Of a stretch of 7,909 nt of DNA, positions 1 to 5,100 are shown piece after piece. The stretch spans positions 1-7,909 of the forward strand of contig JAUWTT010000171.1 in the NCBI GenBank assembly GCA_030614585.1, written 5' to 3'. The DNA is from Acidobacteriota bacterium (GTDB taxonomy: Bacteria; Acidobacteriota; UBA6911; RPQK01; JAPXNP01). Below the pieces are notes generated by a model. It made no database searches. It saw nothing but the letters and a program-made list of their open reading frames with translations, and had not been told where the DNA came from. Every line of letters begins with the position of its first letter. Within the stretch, counting starts at the first letter, position 1. The translations under genes were made by a program, and so were the position numbers.

Positions 1-87
1 AACTACAGGATCCGTCGGATCATTCGCATAAACGTTGGCACCGGCCCAAAGCGCCACAAGACACAGCAGAACACACAGTTTCTTCAT
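1..87 (-). CDS. N-terminus of an exported protein (partial)
   Basis: Twenty-nine codons are visible before the gene leaves the window on the left. The protein begins MKKLCVLLCLVALWAGANVYA, a textbook Sec signal peptide: two lysines, a hydrophobic stretch rich in Leu, Val and Cys, then a V-Y-A site that would release a mature protein starting NDPTDPVV. A GGGAG Shine-Dalgarno sequence lies at 102-98, ten bases before the ATG, which is a little far but usable. The product is therefore very likely exported, but nothing visible identifies its family. It is on the same strand as the molybdenum hydroxylase operon but 213 bp beyond its last gene, with a hairpin between, so it is probably a separate transcription unit. 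The start is well supported; the function is unknown. Confidence 0.7.
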   Translation of the reverse strand, partial: MKKLCVLLCLVALWAGANVYANDPTDPVV

Positions 88-90
88 CAG

Positions 91-152
91 TGTACATCTC
101 CCAAAGAACTCACAATTGTAAATAAAGTGCTACGTATTATTCTAGATGTACA
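91..152 (-). promoter_or_regulatory. Candidate promoter/operator region of the left-edge gene
   Basis: Reading the minus strand, TACAAT at 120-115 matches the -10 consensus at five of six bases and would start transcription near 108, about 20 bases before the ATG at 87. No good -35 box is present 17 bases upstream. A 9-bp perfect inverted repeat flanks this segment: TGTACATCT at 91-99 and AGATGTACA at 144-152. It could be an operator pair, or chance in AT-rich sequence. All of this is inference from pattern. Confidence 0.25.
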
Positions 153-240
153 TGCCGATACGAAAGTTTCGCAACTCTGCCGGCCAGGGACTCGGAAACT
201 ATCCTGTAGAAACCCAGTGGTAAGAAGGCGAGGTTTCCCT

Positions 241-275
241 GTGGGCCGAAAGGATTCGAAACCTATTCGGCCCGC
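241..275 (-). terminator. Strong hairpin just past the operon end, no U-tract
   Basis: GGGCCGAA at 243-250 pairs perfectly with TTCGGCCC at 266-273. AGG (251-253) can extend the stem with CCT (262-264) past a one-base bulge, and the G241-C275 and T242-G274 pairs extend it outward. The hairpin sits about 28 bases beyond the stop codon of the last operon gene (301-303), a natural place for a 3'-end structure. No run of U follows on the minus strand, so it is not a canonical intrinsic terminator; it may instead protect the mRNA 3' end. A competing smaller pairing exists between GGTTTC (232-237) and GAAACC (258-263). The rest of 88-300 holds no gene I can support. Confidence 0.4.
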
Positions 276-300
276 AGAGTTGTTTCAAACAGTTGAGGTG

Positions 301-507
301 TCAATGCGTCTCAAAACAAGTACGGCCGGACTCGCATTTTTCTCGAGTCGCTACTTCGCCATCGGGACCGAGACAGGTCATGGTATGGCTACACCAGTAG
401 AAACCGTCGCTGCCTCGAGGCACAGTCGGGTCCGGTTCAGACTCGATAAACATGCTCTTCGAACGCAACCGCTTGCAGCTATCTCGTCTCGTTTTCGGAG
501 TGGTCAT
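301..507 (-). CDS. 68-aa cysteine-containing small protein, last gene of the operon
   Basis: The gene begins at ATG 507, two bases beyond the FAD-subunit stop (512-510). GGAGG at 519-515 lies seven bases upstream, which is ideal spacing. A TTG at 513 is possible but sits too close to the Shine-Dalgarno sequence. The protein is basic at its N-terminus (MTTPKTRRDSCKRLRSKS) with no signal peptide or membrane segment. The C-terminal half holds four cysteines in a symmetric pattern, C39-x5-C45-x12-C58-x5-C64, in the context YWC...TCLGPDGE...KC...RTCFE. This could bind a metal or form disulfides. Tight coupling to the molybdenum hydroxylase genes suggests a linked role, such as an accessory or small partner protein. 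I cannot name the family with certainty. The main doubt is its small size; the Shine-Dalgarno sequence and cysteine pattern argue that it is real. Confidence 0.62.
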   Translation of the reverse strand: MTTPKTRRDSCKRLRSKSMFIESEPDPTVPRGSDGFYWCSHTMTCLGPDGEVATREKCESGRTCFETH

Positions 508-509
508 AA

Positions 510-1487
510 TCAAACCTCCATTCCTGCGGCCCGCAGGATCGCTCGTTTGACGGCCACACGTGCCAGTTGGATCTTGAACTTATTGCGACTCAGCGCCTTA
601 GCCTGTTGAACAGCGGCTTTGCCTGCATCGTCAGCAACACTGGCGCTCACAGCCTTCCCCTTCAGTGCCGCCGCAGCTTCGTCACTGTTCCAGGGAACCG
701 GGGCTACGTGACCCAAAACAACTTTTGCCGACTCCACCTGATCACCTTGCATCACCAGGGATACAGCTGCCGCGGCAAGGGGCCAATCCAAGGCCTCCTT
801 TTCTCGAATTTCATACGTGGCATTGGCTTTCCCGCCCGCTGCGGGAACCAGGATCTGAGTCACAATTTCCGAGTCAGAGAGCTTGTACTCCTTTTCCGCT
901 TCGCTTTGCGGAGTCTGGAAAAAGTCGGCAACCGAAATCTCCTTTTCGCCGTTTGGACCGGACACCTTAAGGCTGGCCCCAAGCGCGATCAGAGAGGGTG
1001 CGAAGCTGGAAGGGTTAACGAAGTAAGCCGGACCTCCGTTGCCGAGGATGGCGTGGTAGCGATTATCACCGTCAACGACCATCGACGACCCATTCTGCAT
1101 CGCCAAAAGGCCGTAACCGTGACGATAATACCAGCACCTTGGTCGCTGGCAGAGATCTCCTGCGACGGTCCCAACCGACCGGATCTGGGCGCTCCTGATC
1201 CCGTCAGCTGCCTGAATAAGTGAAGGGTACTCCTCCTGGACCCTGGAATCCTGAAGCAACTCATCGATTGTGACAAGCGCCCCAATTCGCAATCCGGATC
1301 CCTCACTGTGTTCGAGGCCCTTCAGTTCAGCTATCTCTTTGATATTGACGACGAGATCGGGACTGGCGACATCCGCTTTCATCAGAGACAACAAGTCAGT
1401 TCCGCCTGCCAGGACAACCGCGCCACTTCCGAGCAACTCTACCGCGCTCTCTTTCGTTACAGGGCTTGCGTATTGAAACCTATTCAT
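510..1487 (-). CDS. Molybdenum hydroxylase FAD-binding subunit (CoxM/YagS type)
   Basis: This is the medium subunit of a three-part xanthine dehydrogenase-family enzyme; it takes electrons from the [2Fe-2S] subunit onto FAD. The 325 residues match the family length. A PCMH-type FAD domain fills the first half, with the AGGTDLL pyrophosphate-binding loop at 27-33 and the second FAD motif IRSVGTVAGDL at 102-112. The C-terminal third is a CO dehydrogenase flavoprotein-like domain. After the second FAD motif comes CQRPRCWYYR (113-122), the segment that in YagS/PaoB-like relatives carries part of a four-cysteine [4Fe-4S] site. Here only C113 and C118 are present, and the loop before DNRYHAI lacks further cysteines, so that cluster is probably absent. 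The start ATG overlaps the upstream stop by one base (TGATG), with a GGGAGGAG Shine-Dalgarno sequence before it. No signal peptide is seen. Confidence 0.93.
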   Translation of the reverse strand: MNRFQYASPVTKESAVELLGSGAVVLAGGTDLLSLMKADVASPDLVVNIKEIAELKGLEHSEGSGLRIGALVTIDELLQDSRVQEEYPSLIQAADGIRSAQIRSVGTVAGDLCQRPRCWYYRHGYGLLAMQNGSSMVVDGDNRYHAILGNGGPAYFVNPSSFAPSLIALGASLKVSGPNGEKEISVADFFQTPQSEAEKEYKLSDSEIVTQILVPAAGGKANATYEIREKEALDWPLAAAAVSLVMQGDQVESAKVVLGHVAPVPWNSDEAAAALKGKAVSASVADDAGKAAVQQAKALSRNKFKIQLARVAVKRAILRAAGMEV

Positions 1488-3616
1488 CAGGCCGCTCCTC
1501 CCTTCTCAAGAGCCTCCAAGACCCGGTCGGGGGTTAGAGGCAGATAAGGAACCCGAACACCAATAGCGTTTGCGACAGCGTTCGAAATTGCCGCGCCAGG
1601 CGAAATGACTGGTGGTTCTCCCAGTCCGATCACACCGCGTTCATCGTATCCCGGTCCTGTCATCATATGGACAATCAGGTCCCCAATGTCACCTATGCCC
1701 GGCAGTTTGTAAAACTCCATGTCGTCGTTCAACAACCGGCCAGTCACGGGATCCATGATGCGCTCTTCACAAAGTGCGTAACTGATGCCCATGGTCAAGG
1801 CGCCGTAAACCTGGCTCTTGGCAGTGAGCATGTCGATAATCAGACCGCAGTCCTGGATCGCGACCATCTTGTTTATCTTGGTGATACCGGTCTCAATATC
1901 GACGGACACATCTGCCATCTGAATTCCAGCGACTCCACTATCAATCAGCTTCCCTGGTCCCGGATTACTCCCGGCCGCTGAGATCGGGTTGACACCCAGT
2001 TGTCCCGTGGCCTGCTTCCAGGTCAAATATCGATTGGGCGAAGCCTTGACCCTGATCCTTCCTCGAACTGCTTCCAGCTCTTCTGGGGCGACTCCAAGCT
2101 CTGGAGCGACCTTTTGGAGCAGGATTTCCAGTGCGTTGATAGCACCTCGACGCGTGGAGGAACTCACGCCTCCAACGGTCGTACTGCCACCCGAAGCTCC
2201 CGAGGCAGGAAAACGGCTGTCTCCGATTCGGACCGTCACATCCCGAACCCGGAGCCCAAAGGTCTCAGCTAGCACAGTCGCAATAACGGTCCGAGTACCT
2301 GTTCCCAGATCCTGGCTAGCCACGCGCGCTTCTGCAGATCCGTCGGGATGGATCAGAACCTCACAATTGCTCTGATGACCTCGACCACCCCAGGTGTGGA
2401 GCGACAAACCCAGACCGCGTTTCACCGGGCCGTCCCCATTTTGTCCCCGAGGTTTCCACTTACGTTTCCAACCCATCATCTGAGCCCCAAGCTTCAGCTC
2501 TTCGGCATATGACTCGGCCCTGACACCCGTGAGGGAAATGTTCTTCAAGAAGAAATCAAGAGGATCCATCTCGATCGTGGCTGCCATGTCCTCAAGGGCC
2601 GTCATCGTTACAAAACAGGCTTGAGGGTGATTGGGTGCTCTCCAGGCTCGAGAAGGCCCAATGTTTGCGGGTACAGATGAGTGCTGGTGTTTCCGATTTG
2701 GTACCTCAAACACGTACGGCAGCGGAGGACTTCCCGTTCCTGACGGACCGCCTGTTCCCCACGATTTGGAGTCCCAGCCCGTTAAATTGCCGTCGGCGTC
2801 CACCGCAGTCTTCACACGTGCGAAGGTGGAGGGGCGCCCTCCCGCAATCTGCAGTTCAGGTCCCCGTTCCAGCATGAGCTTCACCGGACGTTTCGTCTGG
2901 CGAGCCAAACGTGCACACTCAATACCCCACCGGTCTGCACTGAACTTGCTACCGAAGCCTCCTCCCATGTTCTGACAAATGATCCGGACATTGGCGGCCG
3001 GGATCTCAAGAGCTTCAGAAAACTGCCCAACCAAACCGGTGACTGCCTGGGTGGAAGAAAACACGGTGAGATGTTCTTCATCAGTCCAATGAGCGACGTG
3101 GCCGTGAGACTCGTGGCAGGCATGTGAGACGACTCCGCAACCGTAATAGCCTTCGCTCTGTGCCTTGGCATCCGAGAAGGCCTGGGCCGGTTCACCGGTC
3201 GTCTGTTCCTGCGCAGGGTTGACTTCGGGCGCCTTGTCCAGGTGCTCTTCGAAGACAAAATGTTCGAGTACTTCGTAATCTACCTTGATCGCGTTAACCG
3301 CGTCGCCGGCGATCTCTTCTGTTTCCGCAGCAACAGCAACAATGTCGTCCGCAGCCCACTTGATCTCGGTACCGGGTCCCTGAATGACTCGCACCGCATG
3401 GACACCCTTCATCGCCTCCGCTGCACTTGTGTCCACGCTGATTACCCTGGCACGGGCGTGAGGACAAGGGAGCATCCTGGCATAAAGCATTCCGAACAAC
3501 TTCACGTCATACGTGAACTCGGCTGCGCCGCAGCTCTTGTCTGGGCCATCCACACGAGTTCGATGTTTACCGATCCGCCATCTTCGATCTGATTCCGGCC
3601 AGTTAAATTCAGGCAT
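1487..3616 (-). CDS. Molybdopterin-binding catalytic subunit, xanthine dehydrogenase family (YagR/CoxL type)
   Basis: This is the large subunit, which holds the molybdenum cofactor and hydroxylates the substrate, with water as oxygen source in this family. At 709 residues it is full length for the YagR-like branch. Visible in order: an aldehyde oxidase/xanthine dehydrogenase a/b hammerhead domain (about 20-140), the first cofactor motif QNMGGGFGSK (215-224), the GPSRAWRAPNHPQ segment (320-332), QDLGTGTRT (435-443), and GLGEPP (664-669), whose E667 aligns with the catalytic glutamate. It is not a form I CO dehydrogenase, since I see no AYRCSFR loop. The substrate, an aldehyde, purine or other heterocycle, cannot be assigned. 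The start overlaps the small-subunit gene by eight bases and has a strong AAGGAGGA Shine-Dalgarno sequence about six bases before ATG. No signal peptide is visible, so export would rely on the Tat signal of the small subunit. Confidence 0.94.
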   Translation of the reverse strand: MPEFNWPESDRRWRIGKHRTRVDGPDKSCGAAEFTYDVKLFGMLYARMLPCPHARARVISVDTSAAEAMKGVHAVRVIQGPGTEIKWAADDIVAVAAETEEIAGDAVNAIKVDYEVLEHFVFEEHLDKAPEVNPAQEQTTGEPAQAFSDAKAQSEGYYGCGVVSHACHESHGHVAHWTDEEHLTVFSSTQAVTGLVGQFSEALEIPAANVRIICQNMGGGFGSKFSADRWGIECARLARQTKRPVKLMLERGPELQIAGGRPSTFARVKTAVDADGNLTGWDSKSWGTGGPSGTGSPPLPYVFEVPNRKHQHSSVPANIGPSRAWRAPNHPQACFVTMTALEDMAATIEMDPLDFFLKNISLTGVRAESYAEELKLGAQMMGWKRKWKPRGQNGDGPVKRGLGLSLHTWGGRGHQSNCEVLIHPDGSAEARVASQDLGTGTRTVIATVLAETFGLRVRDVTVRIGDSRFPASGASGGSTTVGGVSSSTRRGAINALEILLQKVAPELGVAPEELEAVRGRIRVKASPNRYLTWKQATGQLGVNPISAAGSNPGPGKLIDSGVAGIQMADVSVDIETGITKINKMVAIQDCGLIIDMLTAKSQVYGALTMGISYALCEERIMDPVTGRLLNDDMEFYKLPGIGDIGDLIVHMMTGPGYDERGVIGLGEPPVISPGAAISNAVANAIGVRVPYLPLTPDRVLEALEKGGAA

Positions 3617-4232
3617 CGATTCCTCCTTTCGCAGCCGTCTCTAGAACCGCTTCGCGAATCCCCTTGTAGGTACCACAGCGGCAAAGGTTTCCTCCCAGCC
3701 CCTCTTCGATATCCTTCACACTGGGGTTTGGATTCTCCTCTAGAAACGATTGGCAAGCCACGACGAACCCCGGTGTACAGAATCCGCATTGTTGGGCATC
3801 GTTCTCGACAAAGGCCTTCTGGATGGGATGCATTTTGTCGGGCGAACCCAACCCTTCGGCGGTCACAATCTGCTTTCCCTCTGCCTCGATGGCCAAAATC
3901 GAACACGCGTATACGGGCTTTCCGTCCATCAACACCGTACAGGCGCCACAGGTTGCTCGGTCACATACTTTCTTAGGCCCGGTGACGTCCAGCTCATTCC
4001 GAAGGGCATCAAGGAGTGTCACGCGCGGCTCAACCTTCAACCCGCGCCCCTTGCCATTGACGATGAGCTTAATCTTCACCGGGTCAGGCCCGAATTTCGT
4101 GACCTCACCCGGGGCTGCCATACCCTGCTTCGAGATTAAAGCAGTTGATACCGCTCCGGCCGTGCTTGTCTTAAAGAAATCACGCCGGGAGATACCGGAC
4201 CCGTTTTCCTCGGGCCGCTTTCCTTCTGGCAT
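3609..4232 (-). CDS. Tat-exported [2Fe-2S] iron-sulfur subunit (CoxS/YagT type)
   Basis: This small subunit of the molybdenum hydroxylase passes electrons from the molybdenum site to FAD. The 207 residues exceed the usual 150-170 because of an N-terminal Tat signal: SRRDFFK at 15-21, a weakly hydrophobic stretch, and a likely cleavage site after GMAA (about residue 40). The plant-type ferredoxin domain follows, with C90-x4-C95-x2-C98 and C110. The helical second domain carries the other cluster at CGFC (C149, C152) and CRC (C184, C186). All eight cluster ligands are present. It is the first gene of the operon, and a GGAGGG Shine-Dalgarno sequence lies six bases before its ATG. The Tat signal implies a folded, cofactor-loaded periplasmic complex, as in the YagTSR (PaoABC) aldehyde oxidoreductase. 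The family is certain; the substrate is not. Confidence 0.95.
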   Translation of the reverse strand: MPEGKRPEENGSGISRRDFFKTSTAGAVSTALISKQGMAAPGEVTKFGPDPVKIKLIVNGKGRGLKVEPRVTLLDALRNELDVTGPKKVCDRATCGACTVLMDGKPVYACSILAIEAEGKQIVTAEGLGSPDKMHPIQKAFVENDAQQCGFCTPGFVVACQSFLEENPNPSVKDIEEGLGGNLCRCGTYKGIREAVLETAAKGGIDA

Positions 4233-4264
4233 TTGAGTCCCTCCTCTGGTTGACTGCGTTCGTA

Positions 4265-4292
4265 ATTATCTAAACGTTATTTTACCAGTCTA
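4265..4292 (-). promoter_or_regulatory. Candidate promoter of the molybdenum hydroxylase operon
   Basis: On the minus strand, TAGACT (4292-4287) and GATAAT (4270-4265) are spaced by 16 bases and resemble a sigma70 -35/-10 pair. Transcription would begin near 4258, leaving a leader of about 25 bases with the GGAGGG Shine-Dalgarno sequence. A second -10-like sequence, TAAAAT, overlaps the spacer. The 110-bp stretch between the operon start and the repeat array at 4346 is notably AT-rich. No operator is evident. This is assignment by eye only. Confidence 0.35.
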
Positions 4293-4345
4293 ATGAATAA
4301 CAGCATCATAATCGTGAAACGCCTGCTACTCAAGTGGAAATTGGC

Positions 4346-4415
4346 ACCGGGTACCAGATGCCGGTTACCAGATGCCAGATACCGGATGCGGGATGCCGGA
4401 TACCAGATGCCAGAC
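4346..4415 (+). repeat. Left heptad-repeat array 1 (ten 7-bp units)
   Basis: Ten contiguous 7-bp units fill this segment exactly. Examples are ACCGGGT, ACCAGAT, GCCGGTT, GCCAGAT, ACCGGAT, GCGGGAT and GCCGGAT. The consensus is RCCRGAT, with most variation confined to A/G at positions 1 and 4. The first 19 bases (4346-4364) recur perfectly in inverted orientation at 5054-5072. There are no spacers, so this is not a CRISPR. A 7-bp period does not preserve a reading frame, so the array is not a coding repeat. It forms the left edge of the S23 cassette described below. Confidence 0.9.
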
Positions 4416-4421
4416 CTGTCG

Positions 4422-4446
4422 CGCCGTAGCTCGTAGAGCGAAGGCG
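4422..4446. repeat. Two-stem hairpin between the left arrays
   Basis: CGCC (4422-4425) pairs with GGCG (4443-4446), and GCTC (4429-4432) pairs with GAGC (4436-4439), with a symmetric 3/3 internal loop and a GTA terminal loop. A further small stem, CGGAT (4445-4449) with ATCCG (4455-4459), follows. The segment resembles short palindromic dispersed repeats seen in intergenic DNA of environmental genomes; I recognise the style but cannot confirm the family. It shares no heptad periodicity and lies seven bases after array 1. Confidence 0.5.
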
Positions 4447-4462
4447 GATGCCAAATCCGTTC

Positions 4463-4545
4463 CCTTTGTCGTAAGCCTTGTCGAGACCTTGTCGATTCGT
4501 CCACCGGGATTCCGACAAAGTTCGCGATTAAGTTCACGACAAAGG
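4463..4545. repeat. Long imperfect palindrome between the left arrays
   Basis: CCTTTGTCGT at 4463-4472 is the exact inverse of ACGACAAAGG at 4536-4545. Shorter matching blocks continue inward, notably the TTGTCG blocks facing CGACAA and CGCGA at 4511-4526. The left arm also holds a direct repeat of CCTTGTCGA at 4476-4484 and 4487-4495. The whole segment could extrude as a cruciform or fold as a long stem-loop. It leads directly into the second heptad array. No open reading frame of interest lies in it. Confidence 0.55.
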
Positions 4546-4547
4546 AT

Positions 4548-4596
4548 GATAGATACCGGATGCCGGATACGAGATACCAGATACCGGATGCCCTAT
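4548..4596 (+). repeat. Left heptad-repeat array 2 (about seven units)
   Basis: Units in phase from 4548 are GATAGAT, ACCGGAT, GCCGGAT, ACGAGAT, ACCAGAT, ACCGGAT and a decayed GCCCTAT. The five central units (4555-4589) fit RCCRGAT or differ by one base. Orientation is the same as array 1. The array ends 65 bp before the ATG of the four-helix-bundle gene, so it lies in or next to that gene's promoter region. Confidence 0.85.
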
Positions 4597-4660
4597 TGAG
4601 CTTCGCGTTTCTTCCTGTGTCACGCGTATATATAGGTAATTGGGGAAGAGAAGGACGCCC

Positions 4661-5035
4661 ATGAGCTATCGAAAACAGGAGATCTGGCGGTTGGCACGAG
4701 ACTTAAGCATCGAGATTCATCAAATGACTCTGTGCAAACTGCCTCGTTTCGAGCTCTATGAGGAAGGAACTCAGATTAGGAGATCCTGCAAATCTACCCG
4801 CTCCAACATCGTCGAGGGATACGGCAGAAGGCGCTACAAGTAGGACTATATCCGTTTCCTCTGTTACGCGGAATCCTCATGTGATGAAACCATCGATCAT
4901 CTCGAAACGCTCTACGAAACTGGATCCCTCACCGATAAGAATCTTTACGACAAGTTACGTGAGGATCTCCGGAAGCTCGGCAAAATGATCAATAGATTCC
5001 AACTCGCAGTCGAGCAGCACCACCGTCCTCTCTAA
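4661..5035 (+). pseudogene. Four-helix-bundle protein (S23/IVP family) interrupted by one TAG
   Basis: Reading from ATG 4661 (AAGGA five bases upstream), 60 residues run to TAG at 4841-4843. The same frame then continues cleanly for 63 residues to TAA at 5033-5035. Both halves match the four-helix-bundle family first known from ORFs within 23S rRNA intervening sequences: MSYRKQEIWRLARDLSIEIH, the signature IRRSCKSTRSNIVEGYGRR, then DYIRFLCYAESSCDETIDHLE and a C-terminal helix LREDLRKLGKMINRFQLAVEQ. At 124 codons including the stop, the length is typical. The TAG falls in the short RRYK-x-[DE][FY]IRFL linker, where relatives have a sense codon; a single change from CAG, AAG or GAG explains it. 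No frameshift or other decay is seen, so this is a very recent nonsense mutation, a sequencing error, or readthrough. The molecular role of stand-alone members is unknown. Confidence 0.85.
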
Positions 5036-5051
5036 AGAAGCCCAAATCAGC

Positions 5052-5100
5052 TTCCGGCATCTGGTACCCGGTAACTGGCATCCGGCATCTGGAATCCGCC
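5052..5100 (-). repeat. Right heptad-repeat array, inverted (seven units)
   Basis: Read on the minus strand from 5100 to 5052, the units are GGCGGAT, TCCAGAT, GCCGGAT, GCCAGTT, ACCGGGT, ACCAGAT and GCCGGAA. This is the same family as the arrays left of the gene, in opposite orientation. Bases 5054-5072 are the perfect inverse of 4346-4364. The array starts 16 bp after the stop codon of the four-helix-bundle gene, so arrays and gene form one compact block of about 755 bp. Confidence 0.87.

Noticed and set aside
127..1223. Long plus-strand open frames opposite the FAD subunit and small protein
   Set aside because: They are antisense to genes with clear family motifs, lack Shine-Dalgarno sequences and have low-complexity Arg/Ser/Pro-rich composition typical of shadow frames.
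1487..3616. Aerobic CO dehydrogenase large subunit
   Set aside because: The form I active-site loop AYRCSFR is not present; the protein fits the broader YagR-like branch.
4277..4596. Open frames on both strands through the heptad arrays, giving Ile-Trp-Tyr-Pro-type repeated peptides
   Set aside because: The peptides are just the 7-bp repeat read in successive frames; there is no Shine-Dalgarno sequence or domain, and the frames overlap the promoter region of the operon.
4346..4596. CRISPR array
   Set aside because: Units are 7 bp, contiguous and without unique spacers, and no cas gene is present.
4346..5100. Diversity-generating retroelement
   Set aside because: The four-helix-bundle fold is shared with Avd, but there is no reverse transcriptase, template/variable repeat pair or target protein in the window, and the gene looks like the S23 family.
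4346..5100. Insertion sequence or 23S rRNA intervening sequence
   Set aside because: No transposase and no flanking rRNA sequence are seen, and no target duplication is visible; only a cassette-like arrangement can be claimed.
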